A stretch of 23,714 bases of DNA, from NCBI GenBank assembly GCA_035366835.1, contig DAOSIS010000042.1:1-23714 (forward strand). Direction: 5' to 3'. Of this stretch, positions 15,480 through 23,263 are shown in pieces. The position numbers and the translations under genes are program-made. The stretch comes from UBA6109 sp035366835. GTDB lineage: Bacteria; Desulfobacterota; Syntrophia; Syntrophales; UBA6109. The notes under the pieces are model-generated. The model did not search any database. It was not told the origin of the DNA and was given only the letters and a program-made list of their open reading frames with translations. The stretch's first letter is position 1. Each line of letters starts with the position of its first letter.

Positions 15480-15507
15480 GTCATTCCCGCGTACGCGGGA
15501 ATCCAGG
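15480..15507. repeat. Palindromic dispersed-repeat unit, copy 2
   Basis: ATTCCCGCG, TA, CGCGGGAAT form a perfect 9-bp-arm palindrome flanked by GTC and CCAGG. It is in the same orientation as copy 1 and 61 bp downstream of it. Confidence 0.65.
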
Positions 15508-15669
15508 GTCTGGAGGTTTGCTTTTCGTTTTGGAGACGTGCAGAGAGCTGGGGCCCCGCCGCAGCCTGCCCTCGCGGAAGCGGGGGCGGGGACGACAGGG
15601 ACGGGACTGCCGCATCGCCCTCCGGGTTCTCCGCAGCGACAGAGGGGCGGAGCATCCCCCGCTTTCGCA

Positions 15670-16479
15670 TCAGGGCTTTTTCTTTTCCAGCATCGCCGTG
15701 AGCGCCTTCTGGATCTCCTCGACGTTGAGGAACGCGGCGTTCCAGGCGGCCACGTAGTTCAGGCCGTCGCGGACGCTGTGGTCCTGCGTGTAGTTCAGGA
15801 TGGCCTTCGCTCCCGCCACGGCCGGGGCCGCATTGGCCGCGATTTCCTCCGCGAGCGCCAGGGCCTCCGCCGTCATGGACTCCTGGCTTTCGTATACGGC
15901 ATTGACCAGGCCGATGCGCAGCGCCTCGTCCGCCGGAATGTCGCGGCCCGTCAGAGCCATCAGACGCGCGTTCCCCTGCCCGACAATCGCCGGCAACCGG
16001 TTCAGGCTGCCCATGTCAGCGACGATCGCGATCCGCGTCTCGCGAAGAGAAAAGACAGTGTCACGGGTGGAAACCCGCAGGTCGCAGGCGGAGGCGAGAT
16101 CCAGTCCCCCCCCGATGCAGTGGCGGTGGCAGGCGCAGATGTAGACCTTCCGGCCTTCGGCGATCCGGTTGAAGCCCTCCTGCATCTTGAGGATCAAGCG
16201 GTGCAGATCCTCCCTCGAGGATGCGGACGCCCCGGTGATGACGTTCTGGAACTGGGAGAAGAAATCGAAGACATCGAGCCCGACGGTGAAGGATTTGCCG
16301 CGGCCGGCGATGATGACGACGCGCAGGCCGGGATCCGCCTCCAGATCCCCGACGACGAGCGGGAGATCCCGCCAGAAGGGCCAGCTCATGGCATTGAGCT
16401 TCTCGGGACGGTTGAGATAGAGGATCGCGATTTTCCGATCGGGGCGCTTCTCGACTTCGAAAAAGGGATACGCGCTCAT
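15670..16479 (-). CDS. Crotonase-family enzyme, dienoyl-CoA-isomerase-like
   Basis: 269 residues, with AAAGGAGG 6 nt before the ATG. The crotonase fold has oxyanion-hole segments GKSFTVGLDV (61-70) and HCIGGGLDL (120-128). Asp127, Glu147 (LRETRIAIV) and Asp155 (VADMG) have the 20- and 8-residue spacing of the catalytic Asp/Glu/Asp set of delta3,5-delta2,4-dienoyl-CoA isomerase (ECH1). This favours an isomerase of fatty-acid or ring-derived dienoyl-CoA over an ordinary enoyl-CoA hydratase, which lacks the second acid at that place. It is a single gene with no other acyl-CoA genes in the window, divergent from the lpxH-like gene. Exact substrate unknown. Confidence 0.85.
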   Translation of the reverse strand: MSAYPFFEVEKRPDRKIAILYLNRPEKLNAMSWPFWRDLPLVVGDLEADPGLRVVIIAGRGKSFTVGLDVFDFFSQFQNVITGASASSREDLHRLILKMQEGFNRIAEGRKVYICACHRHCIGGGLDLASACDLRVSTRDTVFSLRETRIAIVADMGSLNRLPAIVGQGNARLMALTGRDIPADEALRIGLVNAVYESQESMTAEALALAEEIAANAAPAVAGAKAILNYTQDHSVRDGLNYVAAWNAAFLNVEEIQKALTAMLEKKKP

Positions 16480-16674
16480 CGATGTCCTCCTTTGGAAGAG
16501 ATCCGAACAGCAGTTTTTCGTGGCGGGCGGCGGACGCCGCCCCTCGGACGCGACGGCACTTCATAGCATGTTTTCCGTCCCGGCGACAGGCCGGGTTCAT
16601 TGACCCGCCCCGGCAAATTTGATAAACAGCACCGACTCCGGACGTTTTCGCCCCGTTTCCCCGAAGGGAGCCGC

Positions 16675-17472
16675 ATGAAGGCACTGTTCATTTCCGACGC
16701 CCACCTCAAGGACCGCCGCCAGCCTCAATACGCCCTGATCCTGCGTTTTCTCGAGGATGTCCGCAGCGGCGCCGCCGCTCTCGGTCCCGACGGAGCGGCG
16801 GAAGGGCGCGTGGACCGCCTGATCATCGCCGGAGATTTCTTCGATTTCTGGTTCGCGCGGGGTTCGCGGATCTGCCCCGAATTCGAGCCGGCGGCGGCGA
16901 AACTGGCGGAACTGAGGGACGCCGGCATCCGCATCGATCTGTGTGAGGGGAATCACGATTTTTACCTGCGCGAGTATTTTACGGGCGTGCTGGGGATCCC
17001 GGTCCACGAGGAATGGATGGAGTCCGAGCTCGGCGGCCTGCGCGTGCAGGTGGGGCACGGGGATACCATCGACCGGGACAACCGGAAATACCTTCTTCTC
17101 AGGGGCCTCCTGCGGTCCCGCGCCTTCTACCGCCTCCAGCTGCTGTTCCCGCAGGCACTCCTCTGGAAGATCGCCGCGTTGAGTTCGGCGGTCAGCAAGG
17201 AGCTTACGCTCGAACGGGAGGAGGAGATCGCGGAGAAGATGCATGCATACGCGGCGGGGAGGTTCGCCGAAGGCTGCGACGCCGTGCTGGTCGGCCATTG
17301 TCACCGGCCGCTTCTTCGGCAGCAGGTGATGGAAGGGAGAATGCGCACCTTTGCCGCCTTGGGGGACTGGATCCGCCACAATTCGTACGTCGCCCTGGCG
17401 GACGGCCGCTTTTCCCTCCTGCGCTATGAGCCGCACACCACGGTTTCGAAAGACTTCATCGGCGCACGATAG
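16675..17472 (+). CDS. LpxH-like UDP-2,3-diacylglucosamine pyrophosphatase / metallophosphatase
   Basis: 265 residues, with AAGGGAG before the ATG. Calcineurin-like dinuclear-metal motifs appear in order: SDAHL (D8, H10), GDFFDFW (D54), GNHDFY (N93, H94), VGHGD (H128) and VGHCHRP. This pattern and the length fit LpxH, which removes UMP from UDP-2,3-diacylglucosamine in lipid A synthesis at the inner membrane. E. coli LpxH has GNRD where this protein has GNHD, so a related phosphatase is possible and I give no symbol. A weak promoter (TTGACC, 17 bp, TAAACA, 16600-16628) lies upstream. The gene is followed by the agmatinase gene after a 94-bp gap. Confidence 0.8.
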   Translation: MKALFISDAHLKDRRQPQYALILRFLEDVRSGAAALGPDGAAEGRVDRLIIAGDFFDFWFARGSRICPEFEPAAAKLAELRDAGIRIDLCEGNHDFYLREYFTGVLGIPVHEEWMESELGGLRVQVGHGDTIDRDNRKYLLLRGLLRSRAFYRLQLLFPQALLWKIAALSSAVSKELTLEREEEIAEKMHAYAAGRFAEGCDAVLVGHCHRPLLRQQVMEGRMRTFAALGDWIRHNSYVALADGRFSLLRYEPHTTVSKDFIGAR

Positions 17473-17566
17473 GAGAAATCATCAAGCGTTGTAAAGGGAT
17501 AAGCACGGGATTTCTGGACAAAGGACGGACGATGTGCTAAGCACCAGTTCGTCTTTGAGGGGCGTC

Positions 17567-18463
17567 ATGAACTTCGGCGGAATCGAAGAGCAATATACGG
17601 TTTGGAAGAAGGCGGCGTTCGTCGTGGTCCCGGTCCCGTACGACCTGACGACGACCTACCAGTCCGGTTCACGCCGCGGTCCGGCCGCGATACTCGATGC
17701 CTCCGGCAACATGGAACTCTACGATGAGGAGCTGGATCAGGAGACCTACCTCGCCGGGATCTGCACCTTCGCCCCGATCGAAGCGGAGGCGGCGGGCCCG
17801 GAGGCGATGGTGCGGAAAGTGGAGGAGCGGGTGACGGCCGCTTCGCAGGGCGGGAAGATTCCGGTCGTCCTTGGGGGCGAGCACAGCATTTCCCTCGGCG
17901 CCATCCGGGCGTTGAAGCGGCGGCACGCAAACCTCTCCGTACTTCAGTTCGACGCCCATGCGGACATGCGCGAATCCTACCAGGGAAGTCCCTACAGCCA
18001 CGCCTGCATCGCCCGCAGGGCCCGGGAGATATGCCCCGTCGTTCAGGTCGGGATCCGCAGCCTGTCGGCGGAAGAGGCGGTCTTCCTGAAGGCGAATCCC
18101 GTGAAGACCTGGAGCGTGGAGTCGATCCGCTCGCAGCCCGACTGTCCGGAGGCCCTCTGCCGGGACCTGTCGGACGATGTGTACGTCACGATCGACCTGG
18201 ACGTTTTCGATCCGTCCCTGATGCCCTCGACCGGGACGCCCGAGCCCGGAGGGCTCCTCTGGCACGAGGTCCTTTCCGTGCTCCGCGAAGTCTGCCGGCG
18301 GCGCCGTGTCCGCGGATTCGACGTCGTCGAACTGGCGCCGCTTCCGGGCATCGTCGCGCCCGATTTTCTGGCGGCCAAGCTGACCTACCGGACCATGGGG
18401 TATCTCGTCCAGGCCGCCGGGCGGGGAAAGGACAGGCGTCCGCGGGCCGCGGCGCGCAGGTAG
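17567..18463 (+). CDS. speB: Agmatinase
   Basis: 298 residues. It hydrolyses agmatine to putrescine and urea with a binuclear manganese site. All metal ligands are present: His106 (GGEHS), Asp129, His131 and Asp133 (DAHAD), and Asp210 and Asp212 (IDLDVFDP). SPYSHAC and STGTPEPGG are the usual substrate-loop segments. The ATG at 17567 follows GAGGGG; the in-frame start further upstream has no ribosome site. The next gene, 13 bp away, makes agmatine from arginine, which supports agmatinase over arginase or guanidinobutyrase. Confidence 0.92.
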   Translation: MNFGGIEEQYTVWKKAAFVVVPVPYDLTTTYQSGSRRGPAAILDASGNMELYDEELDQETYLAGICTFAPIEAEAAGPEAMVRKVEERVTAASQGGKIPVVLGGEHSISLGAIRALKRRHANLSVLQFDAHADMRESYQGSPYSHACIARRAREICPVVQVGIRSLSAEEAVFLKANPVKTWSVESIRSQPDCPEALCRDLSDDVYVTIDLDVFDPSLMPSTGTPEPGGLLWHEVLSVLREVCRRRRVRGFDVVELAPLPGIVAPDFLAAKLTYRTMGYLVQAAGRGKDRRPRAAARR

Positions 18464-18476
18464 AAGGAGGCCGGAT

Positions 18477-19028
18477 GTGAAGTTGCGCGTTCCTTCAGGA
18501 ATGTTTCTGACCAAAGGGGTGGGCATCCACAAGGAGGAACTCCATTCCTTCGAACTGGCCCTTCGCGACGCGGGGCTGGAAGGAACGAATCTGGTCATGG
18601 TCTCCAGCATCCTGCCTCCCTGCTGCAAGGTCGTATCGAAGACGCAGGGGCTGAAATCCCTGCAGCCCGGCGCCATCACCTACTGCGTCATGAGCCGCTG
18701 CAGCAGCAACGAGCCGCAGCGTCTGCTGGCCGCTTCGGTCGGCTGCGCCATTCCCGCGGACAGCAACAGCTACGGCTATATCAGCGAACATCACGCCTTC
18801 GGCCAGACGGAGCGCCAGGCGGGGGACTACGCAGAGGACCTCGCCGCCGCGATGCTGGCCTCCACCCTGGGCATCGACTTCGACGTCGACAAGAACTGGG
18901 ACGAGAAGAAGGAGATCTTCAAGATCAGCGGAAAGATCATCCGCACCAGAAATATTACGCAGTCCAGTATCGTCAAGTCGCATGGTTTCACCACGGTGAT
19001 CGCATCCGCCGTGTTCATCTTCTCATAA
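18477..19028 (+). CDS. pdaD: Pyruvoyl-dependent arginine decarboxylase
   Basis: 183 residues from a GTG, with AAGGAGG ending 6 nt upstream. An ATG two bases earlier reads straight into a stop. The family makes agmatine from arginine with a pyruvoyl cofactor formed by self-cleavage between two serines. Here NLVMVSSILPP places this at Ser43-Ser44, as in the Methanocaldococcus enzyme (Ser52-Ser53). GVGIHKEELHSFE and GYISEHHAFG are further family segments. The length is normal. Together with the agmatinase gene it gives a two-gene arginine-agmatine-putrescine route. This enzyme type is archaeal in origin and scattered in bacteria. Confidence 0.92.
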   Translation: MKLRVPSGMFLTKGVGIHKEELHSFELALRDAGLEGTNLVMVSSILPPCCKVVSKTQGLKSLQPGAITYCVMSRCSSNEPQRLLAASVGCAIPADSNSYGYISEHHAFGQTERQAGDYAEDLAAAMLASTLGIDFDVDKNWDEKKEIFKISGKIIRTRNITQSSIVKSHGFTTVIASAVFIFS

Positions 19029-19137
19029 TCTTTCCTCCGCTCGCTTTCACGCTCGCAGTTCGTCAGGGTTTGTCCACCGGATTTGGGATCGGTTTGTCTG
19101 AAAACCGACGTCATCTTCGGAAAGGCGGTCGAGGAGC

Positions 19138-21330
19138 ATGCTACCGGAGTTCCCGTCCAGCGGTTATCTGGTTCCCCCTGTCCTGGGTTTCCTGGTCTTT
19201 TCGGGCCTGACGGTCTATTCCCTGCGGTTCGGCCGGGGGCAAGCCGTCAACCTTCTCTTCGCCGTCCTCTGCCTGATGGGGGCGATGATCAACGCCGATC
19301 TCGTTGCGGTTTCGGTGATCGCCGATCCCGCGGTCGCCCTGATCGTCGATCGCGTCTCCTGTGTCGCCTTCGTCTTCGGTCCCCCGGTCTTCCTGCAGTT
19401 CGTCCACGCGTTCCTCGGAATCCGCAGCCGGCGGAAGTGGGAAATCGGCGTCTACGGCATCAGCGCCGCCTTTTCGCTGACCGTCCCCTCACCGGAGTTC
19501 ATCAGCGAGTTCCATGAATCGCCCTTCGGAAGGATCGGCAGGGCCGGCGCGGCGTTTCATTCCTTCTCCGTCTTTGCGATCGCAGTGATCGCCTACGTCC
19601 TCTTTCTTCTTGTCCGCAGCCTGCATGAAGCCGCCGACGCCTTCTCACGGCACCGGATCCGGTACGTCCTCGGCGGCGCCGGTACGGCGGTGGCCCTTCT
19701 CGGCCTGAACGTCCTTCCCGTGTGGGGCCTCGCCATCTACCCGCCCGGTCATTTCAGCTTCATACCCGCCGCCTTCCTCGCGTACGGAGCCCTGAAATAC
19801 GACCTGCTCGGCGTCGGTTCGGTCGTCCGGAGAGGCGCCGTCTACCTTCTGCTGACGGCCATGCTGGCCTCGGTCTATTTTCTGCTCATCTCCGCCTTAC
19901 ACTTTTTCTTCATGACTGCGTCATGGGAGCGCTCGCTGCTGCTTCCGCTGGGGCTTGCGCTGCTCGTCGTCTTCCTCTTCCATCCGCTCAAGACCCTTCT
20001 CGAGCGGCTCGTCGACAGGTTCCTCTTCCGGGGGCGATATGATTATCGTGAGCTGCTGCGCGATCTGAGCGGACAGCTCGCCTCCATGCTGAATCTCTCC
20101 GCGATCCGATCGCTCCTGATCGGCACGGCGCTCCGTTCCCTGCGCGTCAGGTGCGTGAAACTGCTGCTGGACGGACAGCCCGATGGGTCCTTTGCCCTCT
20201 ACACAAGCGGCTGCGGACAGGCGGATGCAGAACCGCAGAGGATCACGATTCCGGCTTCCCTGATGCACCTGTTTCTGCAGCGCGGCAAGCCCCTGTCGCG
20301 GGCCTATGCCGAAAAGATGTGCGGGGGACACCACGGAAGAATGGTTTCACTCTTCGACCGCCTCGGCGCGGTCTGGATCTTCCCTCTGCTCTCCAAGGGA
20401 ATGCCGGTCGGTTTCCTGGCCCTCGGGGAGAAGATGTCGGGGGAGCTCTTTGTCCGCGAAGACATCGAGCTCCTCTCGACGCTCGCGAACCAGGCGGCGA
20501 CGGCGATCGAAAACGCCCGCATCTACGAGGAAATCGAAAGGCTGAACCAGGACCTCGAAGGTCAGGTCGCACGCCGGACGGAGGCGCTGCAGAGGGCCCT
20601 GGAAGAGAAGGAGAGGACCCAGAAGCAGCTGATCGTTTCGGAGAGTCTCGCCGCCATCGGACAGCTGGTGGCCGGGACCGCGCACGAACTGAACAATCCG
20701 CTTGCATCGGCTTCGAGTCTCATACAGACGTCCCTGGAGGCCATCGAGGACGGCGGGGTCCCGACGGCCGGCGACGTGCAGGACGACCTGCGCTTCGCCC
20801 ACCGGGAACTGCAGCGCGCCGCCGATATCGTGCGCAGCCTGCTCAGCCTCTCCAGGCAGACGCGGGCGTACGAGGAAAGCGTGCAGGTCAACCGCGTGCT
20901 GGACGACGCCCTTCGCGTCCTCCACAACCAGTTCAAGAATCTTCCCGTGGAAGTCGAAAAGCGCTACGACGGGGCGCTGCCGGAAATCCGGGGCAACTTC
21001 GCCAATCTGGGGCAGGTCTTCATCAACCTCATCAAGAACGCCATTCAGGCGGTGGAAGGAAAAACGGGGAGGATTGTCCTGACGACGGGGCTCGATCCGT
21101 CCGGAACCTTCCTCTTCGTGGAGATCGCGGACAACGGCGCCGGAATCCCCGAGGACGTTCAGAAGGACATCTTCAAGCCTTTCTTTACGACCAAGACGGT
21201 GGGGGAGGGTACAGGACTGGGCCTGTACATTTCCCATGAAATCGTCCGCCGGCACGGAGGATCGATCGCCGTCCACAGCGAAGAAAATTGCGGATCGGCA
21301 TTTACGGTGACGATACCTGTCAGGAGGTGA
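19138..21330 (+). CDS. Membrane sensor histidine kinase (7TM-type N-terminus, GAF-like domain)
   Basis: 730 residues. Residues 1-~290 contain about eight hydrophobic segments of the HisKA_7TM sensor type, with FGPPVFLQFVHAFLG and the HFSFIPAAFLAYGALKYDLLGVG block. A GAF-like region spans ~310-460 (VGFLALGEKMSGELFVREDIELLSTLANQAATAIENA), then a coiled coil to ~505. The phospho-acceptor is His516 in GTAHELNNPL. The ATPase domain has the N box (FINLIKNAIQAV, ~628), DNGAGIP, KPFFTTK and GEGTGLGLYIS. GAGGAG lies only 1 nt before the ATG, so the exact start is less sure. The partner response regulator starts 4 bp after the stop. The signal is unknown; the lipid-facing 7TM head suggests a membrane or hydrophobic cue. 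Confidence 0.9.
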   Translation: MLPEFPSSGYLVPPVLGFLVFSGLTVYSLRFGRGQAVNLLFAVLCLMGAMINADLVAVSVIADPAVALIVDRVSCVAFVFGPPVFLQFVHAFLGIRSRRKWEIGVYGISAAFSLTVPSPEFISEFHESPFGRIGRAGAAFHSFSVFAIAVIAYVLFLLVRSLHEAADAFSRHRIRYVLGGAGTAVALLGLNVLPVWGLAIYPPGHFSFIPAAFLAYGALKYDLLGVGSVVRRGAVYLLLTAMLASVYFLLISALHFFFMTASWERSLLLPLGLALLVVFLFHPLKTLLERLVDRFLFRGRYDYRELLRDLSGQLASMLNLSAIRSLLIGTALRSLRVRCVKLLLDGQPDGSFALYTSGCGQADAEPQRITIPASLMHLFLQRGKPLSRAYAEKMCGGHHGRMVSLFDRLGAVWIFPLLSKGMPVGFLALGEKMSGELFVREDIELLSTLANQAATAIENARIYEEIERLNQDLEGQVARRTEALQRALEEKERTQKQLIVSESLAAIGQLVAGTAHELNNPLASASSLIQTSLEAIEDGGVPTAGDVQDDLRFAHRELQRAADIVRSLLSLSRQTRAYEESVQVNRVLDDALRVLHNQFKNLPVEVEKRYDGALPEIRGNFANLGQVFINLIKNAIQAVEGKTGRIVLTTGLDPSGTFLFVEIADNGAGIPEDVQKDIFKPFFTTKTVGEGTGLGLYISHEIVRRHGGSIAVHSEENCGSAFTVTIPVRR

Positions 21331-21334
21331 AGGA

Positions 21335-22339
21335 ATGATCGGCCTGGTGATCGTGGACGACGAAGAGGGCGTGAGGAGGTCGCTGAAGAAGGTCCTGGAA
21401 AAGGACGGCTATGCCGTCCATCTGGCGGAAGACGGGGCCAGGGCCATTCAAACGGTGCGGGAACGGGCCGATGACATCGAGACCGTCATCTCGGACTTTC
21501 GCATGCCCGGCATCGACGGCCTGGAGACGCTGACGGAAATCGGCAGGATCAATCCCGAGATCACGAGGATCATGCTGACCGGCTACGCGACCATGGAGAG
21601 CGCCATCGAGGCCGTCAATGCCGGCATCGACGGCTTTCTGACCAAGCCCTTCGAGAATGCGGAGCTGCGGGTGAAGGTCCGCGAATGCAACGTCCGCAAG
21701 CGTCTGAAACAGTTCGTGTCGGAGCAGATCTTCCACGAACTCAAGAAGGCCGGCCGGCACATCCGGCCGCACAAACGCAGGGTGACGGTTCTCTTCTGCG
21801 ACATCCGCGGCTTCTCTTCCATGGTCGAGCAGCTTTCCACGGAGGCGCTGTCGGAGCTGCTGAACCGCTTCTACTTCTGTCCCCTGGACAACATCGTTTT
21901 TCAATTCAACGGGACCCTGGACAAGCACATCGGGGACAGCATCATGGCGGTCTTCGGGGCACCCGTCGCGCAGGGGGACGATGCCGCGCGGGCTGTGGCA
22001 AGCGGCCTGCGCATGCGGGAGGAGATGACGAAGATGTCTCAGCAAAAGGGCTCCGACGGAAGGGAGATTTCCGTCGGGCTCGGCATCGCGACGGGGGAGG
22101 TCATGGCGGGGATCTTCGGCTCGCCTCACAAGAAGGAGTACACGGTCTTCGGCCCCCCGGTGAACCTTGCGGCGCGCCTCGAACATCATGCGGCGCCGAA
22201 CGAGATCCTGATCTGCGAAGAAACGCAGCGGGCGGTCGGCAGCCTGGTGGAGACGGAGCGCATCCATCCGTTCCCCGTCAAGGGGATCGAGCGTAAAATC
22301 GAGGTCTATCGCGTCCTTGGACAGAGAAATACTCCTTGA
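21335..22339 (+). CDS. Response regulator fused to a class III adenylate/guanylate cyclase
   Basis: 334 residues, with AGGAGG before the ATG. Receiver domain 1-~120: acidic pair DD(E) at 8-10, phospho-Asp54 (ISDFRMPGIDG), Thr82 and Lys104 (TKPFE). The cyclase domain spans ~148-330. Metal-binding Asp156 (FCDIRGFS) and Asp201 (HIGDSIMAVFGAP) are present, as are Lys197 for base recognition and Asn277/Arg281 (VNLAARLE) for transition-state support. An active enzyme is therefore expected, and Lys197 with Thr270 favours ATP. The common GD before VN is replaced by GPP (273-275), a variant also seen in other bacterial cyclases. Phosphorylation by the adjacent kinase would control cAMP output. The stop codon overlaps the promoter of the initiator tRNA. 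Confidence 0.9.
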   Translation: MIGLVIVDDEEGVRRSLKKVLEKDGYAVHLAEDGARAIQTVRERADDIETVISDFRMPGIDGLETLTEIGRINPEITRIMLTGYATMESAIEAVNAGIDGFLTKPFENAELRVKVRECNVRKRLKQFVSEQIFHELKKAGRHIRPHKRRVTVLFCDIRGFSSMVEQLSTEALSELLNRFYFCPLDNIVFQFNGTLDKHIGDSIMAVFGAPVAQGDDAARAVASGLRMREEMTKMSQQKGSDGREISVGLGIATGEVMAGIFGSPHKKEYTVFGPPVNLAARLEHHAAPNEILICEETQRAVGSLVETERIHPFPVKGIERKIEVYRVLGQRNTP

Positions 22340-22364
22340 CAAAAGCCGGCTTGTGATTTAAAAA
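22336..22364 (+). promoter_or_regulatory. Promoter of the initiator tRNA gene
   Basis: TTGACA (22336-22341), 17 bp, TAAAAA (22359-22364; TTTAAA is an alternative at 15 bp). The -35 includes the cyclase stop codon. Transcription would start about 20 nt before the mature tRNA. Confidence 0.6.
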
Positions 22365-22390
22365 CGGACCCTTCTACAGGACCGATTTGA

Positions 22391-22467
<77 letters not shown>

Positions 22468-22474
22468 AACAATA

Positions 22475-22517
22475 TCAGGGGGTTATCCGATTCTGGTTAG
22501 CCCCCTGAAGCTTTTTT
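22475..22517 (+). terminator. Intrinsic terminator after tRNA-fMet
   Basis: TCAGGGGG (22475-22482) pairs with CCCCCTGA (22501-22508), extended by TTA/TAG, and is followed by AGC and a six-T run (22512-22517). Confidence 0.85.
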
Positions 22518-22584
22518 CTAACGGTTTTCTAACGGATCCGCCTGTCACCGTTTTCCTTATCCTTACAATTGAGGACGTTACAAC

Positions 22585-22608
22585 AAATCCACACACAAAT
22601 TCACACAC
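22585..22608. repeat. Tandem 12-bp near-repeat
   Basis: AAATCCACACAC is directly followed by AAATTCACACAC (one mismatch). Its place just downstream of a tRNA resembles arm-type binding repeats of tyrosine integrases, but no integrase gene is present. Confidence 0.4.
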
Positions 22609-22867
22609 CAAATAAAGAAGGGGTCAGCCTAGTTAGCTAACCCATTGAATTTTCTGGTGGTGCTGGCAGTCCGCTGCGAACCAGTCTCAAGAAAATCTCG
22701 TGAAAAACGAGAAATAAACGAGAATAATTGCAGAGTTCGAAATTCAAGCGGAGGTGACAAAATTCCTAAGTTATGCCATCATGAGATAAAAATAGTCGAC
22801 GGTAAAAGGTCTTCAAATATGGGTCTTATCCGCCGGAAAAGCAGTCTTACCTGAGGGCGAATAATCG

Positions 22868-22896
22868 TTGACAATGTACCATTTTTAGTACAAAAT
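22868..22896 (+). promoter_or_regulatory. Promoter and operator of the toxin-antitoxin pair
   Basis: TTGACA (22868-22873), 17 bp, CAAAAT (22891-22896). Between them TGTAC, 8 bp, GTACA (22875-22892) is a perfect dyad, a good place for the HTH antitoxin to bind and repress its own genes. Confidence 0.6.
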
Positions 22897-22921
22897 GCGC
22901 CCCATGCAGAATATACCTCCC

Positions 22922-23253
22922 ATGTCTATCAGGTTCTTCATGACCGATTCGGGAGCCGAGCCCGTCAGAGATTGGCTCAATACGACCTTTCCGAAGAAGA
23001 AAGAAAAATCGTCGGCCGGGACATAAAGATAATCCAATTCTCGTGGCCTGAAGGCATGCCTCTGGTGAAACCTCCCGGCGAGGGGCTCTGGGAATTGAGA
23101 TCATCGTTCAGGGACAAGATTGCGAGGGTTATATTTACGATACACAGCGGTCAGTTCATTCTGTTGCATGGTTTCGTCAAAAAGGACCAGAAGATCCGCA
23201 AGAAGGATCTGGAAATCGCCTTACGGCGTAAATCCCTTTTCAAGAAGGGATGA
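22922..23253 (+). pseudogene. HigB/Gp49-like toxin gene with a frameshift
   Basis: Two frames together make one RelE/HigB-superfamily (Gp49-like) toxin. The first, from ATG 22922 (or in-frame ATG 22904), reads MSIRFFMTDSGAEPVRDWLN and then ends soon after in KSSAGT. The second frame supplies DLSEEERKIVGRDIKIIQF, then WPEGMPLVKPPGEGLWELRSS and FILLHGFVKKDQKIRKKDLEIA, the conserved core and C-terminus. The switch is near 22979-22987. The spacing fits one missing base or two extra. I see no slippery heptamer there, so programmed shifting is unlikely. Alternatively a TTG at 22972 could give an N-truncated 93-residue protein. The gene sits 10 bp before the antitoxin and behind the shared promoter. 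If the frameshift is real the toxin is probably dead. Confidence 0.7.
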
Positions 23254-23263
23254 GGAGGAATTT

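Larger units (their letters stand above)
15257..15669. other. Intergenic region holding repeats
   Basis: 413 bp without a credible gene between the convergent ABC permease and crotonase genes. It contains the inverted-repeat element, two palindromic repeat units and a GC-rich tail (15550-15660) in which I see no further signal. Confidence 0.5.
22468..22903. other. AT-richer non-coding stretch between tRNA-fMet and the toxin-antitoxin genes
   Basis: About 435 bp without a credible protein gene. It holds the tRNA terminator, two direct copies of TTCTAACGG (22516-22524, 22527-22535) and a tandem near-repeat AAATCCACACAC/AAATTCACACAC (22585-22608). A hairpin GGGTCAGC/GCTAACCC follows (about 22621-22643, one mismatch), then the promoter of the toxin-antitoxin genes. 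Base composition is unlike the GC-rich DNA to the left. Confidence 0.5.

Noticed and set aside
15419..15507. Mini CRISPR array
   Set aside because: Only two diverged palindromic copies, one gap and no cas genes; fits a dispersed extragenic repeat.
22651..22690. tRNA remnant on the minus strand (CTGGTGG ... GAACCAG)
   Set aside because: The supposed T-loop would be 13 nt and no acceptor or anticodon arm can be drawn. Only the short match to the tRNA-Phe end is kept, as a possible att site.
22979..23010. Programmed -1 frameshift in the toxin gene
   Set aside because: No slippery heptamer at the junction and no clear downstream pseudoknot; a simple indel is more likely.
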